A stretch of 29,170 nt of DNA from an uncultured Clostridia bacterium (GTDB lineage Bacteria; Bacillota; Clostridia; Oscillospirales; Oscillospiraceae), in the NCBI GenBank assembly GCA_947167725.1, contig CAMVJF010000004.1:1-29170 (forward strand). Direction: 5' to 3'. The notes beneath the pieces were generated by a model. That model saw nothing but the letters and a program-made list of their open reading frames with translations, had not been told where the DNA came from and did no database searches. Positions 7,610 to 16,500 of this stretch are shown here, piece by piece (the stretch's first letter is position 1; the number at the start of each line of letters is the position of its first letter). The translations under genes and the position numbers were made by a program.

Positions 7610-8875
7610 TCAGGGCGTGCCGGGCGAGACGAGCTCGCTCTCATCCACGCCGGGGTCCTGGTTCTGGGCAATGATGACCCAGTGTTCGCCTTCCTTGTAT
7701 TCAAAGGAGTTCTCGATCCCGCCGCCGCCGTTCGTGCCGTCGCCCTCGTTGAAGAACTCGACGATCTTGACGGGAGGCTCCGTGCCGATCACCAGACCGT
7801 TCTCGGTCATAAGGCCGCTGTAAATGGTCTTCGTGCCGGGGCTCGGCTTGCAGGACGCACCGAAATACGTCTCTTCGACCGTGACCTCGGCGCCGATCGG
7901 GATATTCCGGGCAATCGTCGCTTTCGAGCCGTCTGCCGCGAGCGAGACGGAAAACACGGCGCTGTATACACTCGTGTCCGGGGCGTCGGGCATCGCCGCG
8001 TCCACCCGGAACACAAACAGCGCTTTGCTGTTCACATGGTAGTTGCGCAGCGTCTTTTTGATGATCAGATCCGCCTTGCGGTTTTCCGACTCGGGCTTGA
8101 GATAGAGGGTCAGATCGTAGATCCAGGCGCCCTCCGCGGCGCTCGTGACCGGCTCGTCCGGGACGATCGGACCGTCGTCGTCATAGCGGTAGTTTCCGAG
8201 CGTTTCGCTCTTGTGGGGAAGCGTGACAAGCAGGGGCAGATAGCGGTACTTGTTCCCGCTCGACTCAACCTTTGTCGTGAGCGCGCCGCCGGCTGCCTCC
8301 TCATCCCAGTAGTCCGTCTCCTCCGTGTGGGCAAGCACCAGATACAGCCCCTTGTCCATCGTCCCGCTCGCGGGGACGCGCACGGATTCCGCGCCCTTTG
8401 CCTTGACGGCGGAGAGCTTCGCGGGCTCCGCGGTGCTGTTTTTCACGACGGCCGCGGCGGCCTGCGCGAGCTCGTCCCACTTCGCGGCGCTCAGCGCGGC
8501 GTTGGGAACGTTCACGCCGTCCGCGAGCGTCATGCCCGCGGCGGCCGCCGTCGTCACGCTCGCGTCGTCGAACGGTGGGATGAAACGGTAGCCGTAGGCG
8601 TCCACGCCGGGGATCGCGGCCGCTTCCGCGACCTTGTAGACGTCGACGGTGATCGCGGCGTTATCCCTCAGATCCTCCGCAAAATCCGCATACGAACTCA
8701 CGGGGTACACCGTCAGACCGCAGCCGCCGGCCGTGAGATCGACCGGCGCGGCCGGCTCTTCCGGGCTCTCGGCAAAGGCCCGCGCGCCGGGCAAGGCCGG
8801 AAGGCTAAGCAGACAGACGAGCGCCAGCAGGCAGGCGGCAAGGCGTGCCGCCGCGCTCACAGATCTGTTTGTCAC
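7610..8875 (-). CDS. Pilin-like secreted protein without sorting signal
   Basis: A 421-residue protein starting at GTG (8875), supported by AAGGAGGGG 7 nt upstream and a GTGA overlap with the sortase stop. A signal peptide ends at AFA (35). Residues 50-230 resemble the N-terminal domain of Gram-positive major pilins (ITVDVYKVAE, KGLYLVLAHTEE). Residues 265-350 contain ADLIIKKTLRNYHVNSKALF, like DUF7601/FctA-type isopeptide pilin domains, with an E-box-like VTVEETYFGA. The protein then ends in a Gly/Asn-rich, acidic tail (...SELVSPGTP) with neither an LPXTG-type motif nor a membrane helix. No frame after the stop supplies one, because the next gene begins 13 nt later. It may be a shaft or terminal pilin held by another route, or a secreted subunit. 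Confidence 0.8.
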   Translation of the reverse strand: MTNRSVSAAARLAACLLALVCLLSLPALPGARAFAESPEEPAAPVDLTAGGCGLTVYPVSSYADFAEDLRDNAAITVDVYKVAEAAAIPGVDAYGYRFIPPFDDASVTTAAAAGMTLADGVNVPNAALSAAKWDELAQAAAAVVKNSTAEPAKLSAVKAKGAESVRVPASGTMDKGLYLVLAHTEETDYWDEEAAGGALTTKVESSGNKYRYLPLLVTLPHKSETLGNYRYDDDGPIVPDEPVTSAAEGAWIYDLTLYLKPESENRKADLIIKKTLRNYHVNSKALFVFRVDAAMPDAPDTSVYSAVFSVSLAADGSKATIARNIPIGAEVTVEETYFGASCKPSPGTKTIYSGLMTENGLVIGTEPPVKIVEFFNEGDGTNGGGGIENSFEYKEGEHWVIIAQNQDPGVDESELVSPGTP

Positions 8876-9759
8876 GGGCTTTCCCCTCCTTCTTTTGCTA
8901 TTCTCTCTTTGTGCGCCCGGCGCTCCTCCGGACTCCGTCTTCCGTAGAAGAGCAGCGTACCGAGCAGAAACACGAAAAGCGCCGGGATGCCGATCGCCGC
9001 GATCCGCAGCGCGGCGCCGCCGACAGGCGCGGCGGGCTCGTCTTCCGGCAAGTCCGCCGTGCGCCGTCCGCGCACGAGCAGCCGATGCGTGTTCACGCCG
9101 TAAGGCGTGCAGGTGACAAGCGTACAGTAGTCCTCGCCCGGGACGATCTCCAGCGCCCGGACGTCCTCCGGCAGCGTGACGAGGATCTGGTCGACCTCAT
9201 AGCAGAGCGTCCGGCCGAGGGCCGTGATGCGGAAGCGGTCGCCCTCGCGGAGCGTGTCGAGATCCGTGAACAGGCGTACGCTCGGCAGGCCGCGGTGTGC
9301 GGAGAGGACGCAGTGCGTGCTCTCCCCTCCCACCGGCAGGGAGCTCCACTCGATATGGCCGACCGCCCTTTTCAGGATCGTCTCGTCGGTGCCATGATAA
9401 AAGGGAAGGTCGGTCTTGAGCGCGTCGATGTGCACATAGCCCATCAGCCCGTCGCCGGAGAGATCCATCAGCGCGCCGTAGCGCGCCCGTTCCTCTCCCT
9501 CGAGCAGAAAGGGGTTCTTCCTCTCCTGCATGGCGGCGTTGTACGCCCGAGCCGCCTCGAGCTGCTCCGTCAGCGCCGCGCTCCCGCTCTGCTCCACGGA
9601 ACGGTCGTACGCCGCGATCACGCGCCGCGCTTGCAGGCCGTTTCCCCAGTCGCTGAGCGAGGGATAGGCGATGAGGATCGCCCCTCCGACGGCCAGCAGG
9701 ATCGTGAGCGCGCTCAGCACGCGCGAGACCCGCCTCCCGGGATCGTGTTTTTTCTTCAT
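8872..9759 (-). CDS. srtC: Class C sortase (pilin polymerase)
   Basis: A 295-residue class C sortase, the transpeptidase that links pilin subunits through a pilin Lys. It has an N-terminal membrane helix (12-32), a helical region, a lid segment, and the catalytic barrel with H155 (LSAHRG), C217 (TLVTCTPYG) and R226 (NTHRLLVRG). The TCTPYGxNTHRLLVRGxR block and a second, C-terminal membrane helix (250-272) are diagnostic of class C. The usual D-P-W/F lid motif appears here as NPF at 82-84. It sits directly downstream of an LPGTG pilin (25-nt gap) and overlaps the next pilin-like gene by GTGA, the classic pilin-sortase arrangement. Confidence 0.93.
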   Translation of the reverse strand: MKKKHDPGRRVSRVLSALTILLAVGGAILIAYPSLSDWGNGLQARRVIAAYDRSVEQSGSAALTEQLEAARAYNAAMQERKNPFLLEGEERARYGALMDLSGDGLMGYVHIDALKTDLPFYHGTDETILKRAVGHIEWSSLPVGGESTHCVLSAHRGLPSVRLFTDLDTLREGDRFRITALGRTLCYEVDQILVTLPEDVRALEIVPGEDYCTLVTCTPYGVNTHRLLVRGRRTADLPEDEPAAPVGGAALRIAAIGIPALFVFLLGTLLFYGRRSPEERRAHKERIAKEGGESP

Positions 9760-9784
9760 TCTCTTCCCTCGCGCACGGCGCCTC

Positions 9785-10690
9785 TCAGCGACGCTGTGTC
9801 TTTTTCAGCATCGCCAGCGCGAGCGCGAGCAGAAGCATCGCCGCGCCGAGCACATAGTAGATGCCCGTGCCGCCGCCGCCGGTCCCCGGCAGCACGGCGC
9901 CCTTCGGGTTTTCGATCGTGACGCGATAGACGCGCTGGGTCGGCGGGATCTCCCCGCCGATCACCGCGCCGCTGTCATCGAGCGCATCGGCCGGTCTGCC
10001 GTCGATCGTTACGCCGTCCGCGCCGACCACGAGACGGAGCATCGCCGTGAGCCGGTGATAGCCCGCGGGCGCCTTCGTCTCGCGCAGCCAGTAGGTCCCC
10101 GCCTGCAGATCGCCGAGCTTGAGCGTTCCGTCCGCGCCGGTGACGAGCTCCGCGGCCAGCGGAGCGGCCGTGCCGGACGCGGTGGTCTTCGGCTTGCCGT
10201 CCTCCACGTCCGCGTCGCGGTAGAGCTCGAAGCGCGCGCCGCTGAGCGGGGCGGAGACGCCGTTCTCTTTCTCGGAGTCGATCTTCAGGAGGAGCAGCTC
10301 GTAGTTCCGGATCTCGGTCTTGAGATCGGAGTCCCTGGCAAACACCCGCACCGTGACGGCGAGCCGGTCGCTCTCGTTCACGGTCACATAAAAGCTCACG
10401 CGGTAGACCTTCTCGCCCGAATCGTCGACGAGCTTGAGATAATACGTGCTGCCCCCCGGCTCTTCCGCGCGAAGTCCCTCAAAAGCGAGCGTCCCCGGCG
10501 CCGTCAGCGTCGCGCTCCCCTTTTCGTTGTGCAGCGCCGCGTCCGCGTAGAGCGTATAGCTGCCGACCGCGTTGACCGGGATCTCCAGAGGTACGGGCGT
10601 ATAGGTGAAATCCGCGGCCGTGCGCGGGCAGGCGCAGAGCGTCAGCAGCAGGCACAGCAGGAAAACGGCACTTGTTTTCAGTTTTTTCAT
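9785..10690 (-). CDS. LPGTG-anchored pilin / SpaA-type surface protein
   Basis: A 301-residue pilin-like protein. It has a signal peptide (1-25; an LCAC stretch at 18-21 could alternatively be a lipobox). Residues 28-120 are an FctA/Spy0128-like beta domain (LAFEGLRAEEPGG, YYLKLVDDSGEKVYRVSFYVTV). Residues 130-225 are a SpaA/CnaB prealbumin-type domain (LLLKIDSEKENG, LSGARFELYRD, E204 in the E-box YWLRETKAPAGY), which typically forms an internal Lys-Asn isopeptide bond. A sorting signal LPGTG (267-271), hydrophobic helix and KKTQRR tail end it. It is likely a minor or basal pilin anchored to the wall or polymerised by the adjacent class C sortase. Its start overlaps the upstream class B sortase stop by ATGA. 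Confidence 0.92.
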   Translation of the reverse strand: MKKLKTSAVFLLCLLLTLCACPRTAADFTYTPVPLEIPVNAVGSYTLYADAALHNEKGSATLTAPGTLAFEGLRAEEPGGSTYYLKLVDDSGEKVYRVSFYVTVNESDRLAVTVRVFARDSDLKTEIRNYELLLLKIDSEKENGVSAPLSGARFELYRDADVEDGKPKTTASGTAAPLAAELVTGADGTLKLGDLQAGTYWLRETKAPAGYHRLTAMLRLVVGADGVTIDGRPADALDDSGAVIGGEIPPTQRVYRVTIENPKGAVLPGTGGGGTGIYYVLGAAMLLLALALAMLKKTQRR

Positions 10691-11367
10691 CCCTCGGTCC
10701 CTTCCTCTGTCATGCTCAGCAGCACGACGGTCCTCGCGCTGCCCTCCCCGTCCGCGCAGGTGGACAGGGCCAGAATATGCGTGTTGTCCGGCTCGGTGAA
10801 AATGCTCGCGCGCTCGCGCGCGAGGCGGATCACGGTCTCGCTCTCCTGCGGCTCGAAGATCCCGTCCGCCGCCGCGTCGATCTGCAGCACGGCGAAGCTC
10901 TCGAGCCGGAAGAGCTTCTCCCCGGCGCGCAGCGTCCCGCCGCGGTGCTCGTCGAAGTAGCGCCTGTCATAGAAGCGGTCGAGCGCGCCGAACATGAGCT
11001 CCGCGTCCATGTGATGGCCGTAGAGCAAACAGTAGCTGTCCGAAAAATCCGCGCTGTTGCGGCTGTCGAGAAAGATCGAGCCGCTCAGCGAGTAGCTGCC
11101 GTAGGGATCGGTGTTGAGATACTCCCGGTTGTCCTCTCCCTGCATCACGGGGTAGTCGATTTTTGTGCCGTCGATGCGGATCCTCGCCACATAGTCCTCG
11201 GTATAGCTCCGTCCGGAGGCGGCGGCCTTTTCGCCGCGCACCGCCGCGGCGTGCCGGAACACGTAGACGGTATCGCAGAGGCAGTAGAGCCCGACAAGGA
11301 AGACGAGCGTCAGGCCGAGCAGGAGCAGCCGGTCGACGATCGCGTCGATCGCGCGTATGATCTTCAT
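10687..11367 (-). CDS. srtB: Class B sortase
   Basis: A 226-residue class B sortase with an N-terminal membrane helix (12-32). The catalytic residues H118 (LLYGHHM), C204 (LALSTC) and R212 (SARTVVLLS) are all visible, as is the class B start of the barrel (DYPVMQGEDNREYL). It lies between the SipA-like gene and the LPGTG pilin. In S. pyogenes FCT loci the class B-fold sortase SrtC1 polymerises a pilin with an EVPTG signal with help of SipA, so this enzyme is the best candidate to handle the EIPTG signal of the giant protein. It has AGGAAAAG upstream of the ATG and a 45-nt gap from the preceding stop. Confidence 0.93.
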   Translation of the reverse strand: MKIIRAIDAIVDRLLLLGLTLVFLVGLYCLCDTVYVFRHAAAVRGEKAAASGRSYTEDYVARIRIDGTKIDYPVMQGEDNREYLNTDPYGSYSLSGSIFLDSRNSADFSDSYCLLYGHHMDAELMFGALDRFYDRRYFDEHRGGTLRAGEKLFRLESFAVLQIDAAADGIFEPQESETVIRLARERASIFTEPDNTHILALSTCADGEGSARTVVLLSMTEEGTEG

Positions 11368-11412
11368 CTTTTCCTGCTCAGCTCCCTTCCCGCCCCGAGA
11401 GGGGCCAGTTTT

Positions 11413-11913
11413 TTACCAGCCGCGGCGGCGCAGCAGCAGGATCAGACTGCCCTCCGTGTCCTCGCACGGCACCGCGCCGAAGAGACGGGAGTCGCCGCTG
11501 TTGTCGCGCAGGTCGTTGAGCACGAAGAGCTCGCCGCTGCCGACCGTGCAGGGATAGCTCACGTCCGCCCCCGCGGCGGGTCGCGTCTCATAGAATACGG
11601 TCTCGTCGGGGATGGCGCCGTTGACGCGGAAGCAGCCTCCCTCGTCCATCTCGATCACGTCGCCCTCCACGCCGACTACTCTTCCGAAGCGGCGTTCACC
11701 GTGCGCGCGGTAGGCGATCACGTCGCCGCGCGCAGGGCGCCGGAGCCGGAGACTGATGAAAAGGTCTCCGTCGCGTACGGCAGGATACATGTCGTTCGTA
11801 TGGACCACGAACACGCCCAGCACGAAGTGCAGCGTCAGCAGCAGAAGGCCCGCGAGGATCAGAAGCTTGATCCCCAGCCGCAGGCCCGCCGCCGCGGCGG
11901 AATCCTTCTTCAT
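11413..11913 (-). CDS. SipA-like pseudo-signal peptidase, pilus assembly factor
   Basis: A 166-residue protein with the signal peptidase I (S26) fold: a membrane helix (15-37), box B-like VVHTNDMYPAVRDGD, RGDVIAY, FGRVVGVEGD, VNGA, and a C-terminal NDLRDNSGDSRLFGAV block. The catalytic Ser of the S-M-x-P motif is D41, and the general-base Lys before RVVG is G77. This Asp/Gly pair is the substitution reported for S. pyogenes SipA, which has lost peptidase activity but is needed for pilus polymerisation. The NSxDSRxFG motif of box E is kept. It overlaps the stop of the giant protein (ATGA) and precedes the class B sortase, the same company as SipA in FCT loci. A dedicated chaperone or adaptor for the EIPTG protein is inferred. 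Confidence 0.9.
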   Translation of the reverse strand: MKKDSAAAAGLRLGIKLLILAGLLLLTLHFVLGVFVVHTNDMYPAVRDGDLFISLRLRRPARGDVIAYRAHGERRFGRVVGVEGDVIEMDEGGCFRVNGAIPDETVFYETRPAAGADVSYPCTVGSGELFVLNDLRDNSGDSRLFGAVPCEDTEGSLILLLRRRGW

Positions 11914-13571
11914 CTCTTCTTCCTCCTCTTTGCGAGCAGGAGCAGGATGCCGCCGCCGCTGAGCGCGACGAGGGCGATCGGCGCGATCAGGCCGAGATTC
12001 ACGCCGGTGGGGATCTCCATCTCCGCCGTGTTCGTGACCTTCACCTTCACACCGCTCGTGTCGTCGAGGGGCAGGCGGCCCTTCGGCGGATCGTTCTGGG
12101 TGACGGTGCCGCCCTCGGTCTCGTAGCTCGCCGTGTAGATCAGCGGGACGTCCTCCTTCACCTCATAGAGCGCGTTGGCCGGCAGCGGGATGTGCACGCT
12201 TTGGCCATGCTTGAGCCTGATCTCCGCGACGCCGTTTACAAAGACGACCTCGCTCAGATCGCCCGTCGTCGGGACCGTGCAGCTGCCGAGGTCCGCGACG
12301 GTCAGTTTGATCGTAAAGAGCTTGTTTTTGTTGCCGAGACTGCCCGTGACGCGCTTGGAGATCTCGAGCCAGCTGAGCACCATCGGGTTCTCCGCCCGGA
12401 GCACCAGCGTTTCGCCGTCCACAGCCGTGCTGAGGATGGGATCGGCAAAGCTGCGCGTCGGCGCCGAGGCGCGCTCTTCAAAGACGCTGTAGTCGATCCT
12501 GCGCATCACGCCGCCGATCTCGGTCTCCGCCTGGACGGGGACGAGATCGAGCGTGCGGTGATAGCTCGTTTTGCCGCTCTTTCCGTCCGAGCGGAATTCC
12601 GTCCAGTCGGAGAGCGGTTCGTAACCGTTGCCTCTGAGGGTGTATTCAAAGGCGTCCGTGACCACGCTGCCGTCCACTCTGCCGACGATCGTGAAAACGG
12701 ATTCGACGCTGTCGGGCAGATCGCCGACGACGCCGCTCCACTCCTTTTCGAGACGGATCGTGTCGTAGTACAGTCCGCAGTTCCAGTCGCCGGCGATGTA
12801 GCGCCCGGAGGTGATCTTCTCCGGCGCGGGCATCGCGATCGTCGTGTAGATGTTGGCGTGGTGCATCTTCGTCCCCGCCATGCCGCGCAGCTGCAGCGCG
12901 CCGCTGCCGTAATTGCCGACGCTGCGGTTGGTCATGGTGAAGCCGAGATCCTCGATCAGGGTCGTCGCGCTCAGACGGTCGAATTCGATCGGTCCGTCAA
13001 GACGGCTCGATCCGACGTGATAGCTGCGTCCCTCGGCGCTGAAGCGGATATAGATCTCGCCCCGGCCGAGATTGGTAAAGCTGTAGTAGCCGTTGGCGTT
13101 CGTCGTCGTGACGAGCTCGTTGCCGAGCAGGTCGCGGCCCTGGACGAACTCGCCTGCTTCGTTTTTCTCCAGAACCTGGACCGTGATGCCGCGCAGCCGT
13201 CTGCCGACGTCCGCGTTGGTGATCATGCCGTCGCGGTCCATATCCAGCCAGACGATGCCGCTGACGCCGCGCAGCACGGTGTTCACCTGCCGCTGCTGCG
13301 AGCTGAGGATCGATCCCTCGCTGCCGACGCGGAAGTGGAAGTCGTCGCCGTACCGGTCGCCGCCCGTGCGCGTCTGGCCCTCCGCGTTTTCGATCAGCTC
13401 GCTGCCGTCGAGCGCGCTCATGCGCACGAAGATGCGCGCGGCCATGTCGGAGCTGATCTCCGGGAGGTCGGCCCGGATCGAGGGCGCGGAGCTGTCGCTG
13501 TCGAGAACGGTCAGGGCGGGCACCGTGAAGACCACGCTGCGCGTCGCGTCGTCGAAGCGCTGCGCCAGCAC
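11910..13571 (-). CDS. C-terminal part of giant surface protein (SdrD_B, FctA-like, EIPTG)
   Basis: The correct frame of the 3' end of the giant adhesin, reaching to about 13626 where a one-base insertion breaks it from the upstream frame. The Met at 13571 has no ribosome-binding site and sits in mid-domain. Order: a domain ending at about 13280, an SdrD_B-like domain (13045-13270; GIVWLDMDRDG, TTTNANGYYSFTNLG) with a DMDRDGMITNAD calcium-loop-like stretch, a CnaB-like domain (IRLEKEWSG), and a DUF7601/FctA-like domain (LEISKRVTGSLGNKNKLF; YEVKED as E-box). It ends with EIPTG (12003-12017), a hydrophobic helix and AKRRKKR. EIPTG resembles the EVPTG signal of streptococcal FctA. The SipA-like gene overlaps its stop by 4 nt. 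Confidence 0.88.
   Translation of the reverse strand: MLAQRFDDATRSVVFTVPALTVLDSDSSAPSIRADLPEISSDMAARIFVRMSALDGSELIENAEGQTRTGGDRYGDDFHFRVGSEGSILSSQQRQVNTVLRGVSGIVWLDMDRDGMITNADVGRRLRGITVQVLEKNEAGEFVQGRDLLGNELVTTTNANGYYSFTNLGRGEIYIRFSAEGRSYHVGSSRLDGPIEFDRLSATTLIEDLGFTMTNRSVGNYGSGALQLRGMAGTKMHHANIYTTIAMPAPEKITSGRYIAGDWNCGLYYDTIRLEKEWSGVVGDLPDSVESVFTIVGRVDGSVVTDAFEYTLRGNGYEPLSDWTEFRSDGKSGKTSYHRTLDLVPVQAETEIGGVMRRIDYSVFEERASAPTRSFADPILSTAVDGETLVLRAENPMVLSWLEISKRVTGSLGNKNKLFTIKLTVADLGSCTVPTTGDLSEVVFVNGVAEIRLKHGQSVHIPLPANALYEVKEDVPLIYTASYETEGGTVTQNDPPKGRLPLDDTSGVKVKVTNTAEMEIPTGVNLGLIAPIALVALSGGGILLLLAKRRKKR
12003..12017 (-). other. EIPTG cell-wall sorting motif
   Basis: Codons for E-I-P-T-G at the C-terminus of the giant protein, followed by about 20 hydrophobic residues and a KRRKKR tail. 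It is not LPXTG; its closest known relative is the EVPTG signal used by SipA-dependent class B sortases in S. pyogenes pili. Confidence 0.85.
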
Positions 13572-16500
13572 GCTTCCGTCCGCCTCCGCGTTGTCGTACA
13601 GCGTGTCGAAGGGCGTCCGCGTGCTGCCCGCCCAGGACGCGCAGCTTGCCGCCGCCGTTCTTGTAGGCCTCGTAGCTCGCGTCGTCGTTGAACTGCATCA
13701 CGATCTCCTCGACGCGGTAGCCGCCGTGGAACTCCGTCCCGCGGCCGTCGCCGTTGTAGGGCAGCACGTCGAGAAGCTGGATGTTTTCGAGCTTTTCGCG
13801 GGTATAGTTCTGATAGTTGAGGGTGAAGCCGATCTGCTCGTTGATCTCCGTGAGGGTCTTCTCCACGCCCAGATAGATCGCGTCGCCGTCGTTCTTGACG
13901 ATGTGGATCGCGACGCGGTCCGTTTTGATCGTCGCGGCGAGGACGTTCTCTTCCTCGTAGGTCGCGTAGATCGAGGCCGTGCTGGTGAGCACGTCGCCGT
14001 TCTTCACATCCTTGTCGACGTCCCATTCGTCGCCGATCTTCGTGCGATAGGTGATCTGCGGCAGAGGCAGCGAGACGTCGCGGACAAAGGCGTTGAAGAC
14101 GATGGTGGTGGTCCCGTCGGAATGGACCACGGGCGTGCCCATCTTCCAGAAGTCGCTCTCCTCATAGCCGGAGTCGCTGAAGTCCATCCCGAAGCTGCCC
14201 TCTTCATAGGTCAGGCCCTTGGGGATGGTCACCGTGACGGTCAGATTCGTGTACTGGTTGACCTCGTCCTTCAGCTCGCCCGTGCGCAGGACCTCGCTGG
14301 CCGCGTCCACCGCCGGCCAGACCTTGAAGCTCGCCGTGCGCGTGTGGTGCACGTCGTAGTGCGTGGCGCGCACGCCGCTGTACTCGTTGGTCTCGTAGTC
14401 CTCGTTGGTGATGCGGATCGAGGTCGTGAGCGTATAGAGCAGGATGGAGTTGCCCGAGGCGCTGCCGTTGTGCGTCCCGCCGATCTGGCTGCCGTTGCGG
14501 TACTGGGTCTTGTAGTACTGCGGGAACTCGTAGTTGCCGTAGTTGAAGCGCGTGCGCATCTCCGGGAAGACGCTGTTGTCGTAATAGGCCTCGTAGTAGG
14601 CGGGATTGTCGACCTTCGTCGTGTCGTAGCCGAAGACGCTCAGGTCGATATAGGTGTTCCCGCGCGCAAGGCGCATCTCGGGATGATCGGCCCAGTCGAA
14701 GCTATAGAGATGCAGGCTGTCCTTGTTGTTCGGGAAGGCGCTCTTGTACTCCGGCCGGTAGGTCGTCCAGCCGCGCACCTCGTGCGTCGTGGCGTAGGTG
14801 TTGCCGGTATAGCTGAAATCGTCCGTCACGGTCAGCGGCGCGTCGAGCCGGATCGAGCGCTGGCGCCGGATGCAGCAGTCGCGAAGCTCATAGAGGATCG
14901 CCACGCACTCCTTGCCGTCGGCCTCCAGCTCGGCGAGCGTCGTGTAGTAGACCAGGTTTTCCTCGCAGTAGCTGCGCATGTCCGCCGTGCCGCCGTCGTC
15001 CTTGCCCGCGAGATCGCCTTCGGTATAGGTCTGCTTGTTCCAGGCCGTGCCGTCGGGCTTGGCGGCGTAGAGGATCGTCAGCGTGTAGCTCTGCGTCGCG
15101 TTGTAGGGCGAGTTCCTGGGATTGCTCCACTGCGTCTCGGTCTCCGAGTTGCTGATAATAAAGCCGTTGACCTCGTTGCGCCCCGTGCGCAGATTGAAGC
15201 GCTCCCCTACGACCGCCCTCGTTTTGTCGGTCGGAGAGAGGTGGAAGGCCGTGGGGTCGTACTTCTGCAGGAGGTTCAGCGCCGTGAGGTAGTTGTACTC
15301 CAGCTTGTTGTGGATCGCGGGGTCGAACACGTCGTCCGGGATGTACTGGTTCGGGAAGTTCTCGGGATCGTCCGTGCGGTATTCCTTGCTCGAGAAGATC
15401 AGACGGCTGCCGACGTAGATCCGCTCCGTCGCGAGCGGCGTCGCGGCTTTGCCGGTTTCGAGCTCCATGATGGCGTCGGCGGCGTTGGCGTAGTAGTTGA
15501 CCGCGCCGATCCCGTCGCCGGTCGCATCCCCGTCGCCGTTGGAGACGTACATACCCGTCGAGTTCGCAACAAAGTTGTCGGAATAGAGCATCTCGTTCGT
15601 CGCGTGAGCGGGGGCCTCGGCGCCGAAATACCGCTCCAGCTGCGTCGGATCCGGCGTCTCGGCCGGGTCGTGCAGGATGCCCTCCGCGGTGCTGTAGACC
15701 TCCTGTCCCGAGATCCGCTCGATCTCGAGGTCGGAGACCACGGCCTGCATGTCGATCGACAGATAGCCGCTCTGATTCTGCGCGTCCTTCTTCTCGAAGG
15801 GGAAGATCACCTGGATATAGCCGGCCGAGAAAGCCTTGACGTGGCCGGGGCTCCAGGGCAGACCGTTCGTCCCGTTGTCGGACAGGGTCGGGTTGGCGTT
15901 TTCCATCTTGTCGAAGGCGTAGCCCTTCAGCCGGATGTGCATCACCGTCTCGCCGTCCCCCGCCGCGGGCTGGTTCCCGAGGAGGAGCCAGTTGCCGCCG
16001 CTGTAGGCCGAATTCGCGCCCGCGGCGACGCCGCCGCTCTTGTTCAGAGGCGCGGCGTTGTTGGCGCTCCGCGACGGGAACGCGAGCTCGTCCTCGTCGT
16101 CCCAGTTCATGTTGACCGCGATCGACGCGGCGCCCAGCGGGCGGCCCGTGTCCGCAAAGCTGTTTTCCTTGTAGGCCCAGATGTAGGGAGCCTTGGTCAT
16201 CTGCTCGCCGCTGCTGTCCGTGATGGGCTCGCCGTTGAGATAGAGCCCGCCGCGCATGCGAAGGTCGAACTCCAGCTCGTCCGTCGGGAGCTCGAGGCCC
16301 TTGATGCCCTTCGCGGGGTCGTTGTTGTACATCTCGACCGTCACGCCGTAGCCGAGCATCGTGCCGTGGACCACATGGTCCTGTCCGGGCTTGTAGTATT
16401 CGTTCTGCGCGGCCTCCTGCCCGGTCTCGAGATCGAAGTAGCCGGTATAGGACAGCGCGTTGTTGCTCAGCAGCGTCAGGTTGTAGCGGCCCGCCGCGGA

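Noticed and set aside
11390..11410. Hairpin GCCCC-GAGA-GGGGC with T-run between the SipA-like and class B sortase genes as an operon terminator
   Set aside because: The T-run follows the stem only on the non-coding (plus) strand; on the transcribed strand no T-tract follows, so read-through is expected.
12997..13626. C-terminal ~210 codons of the long minus-strand frame as real protein
   Set aside because: Arg-rich and without domain character, while the overlapping frame encodes clear SdrD_B-like sequence. It is the product of reading past a one-base insertion.
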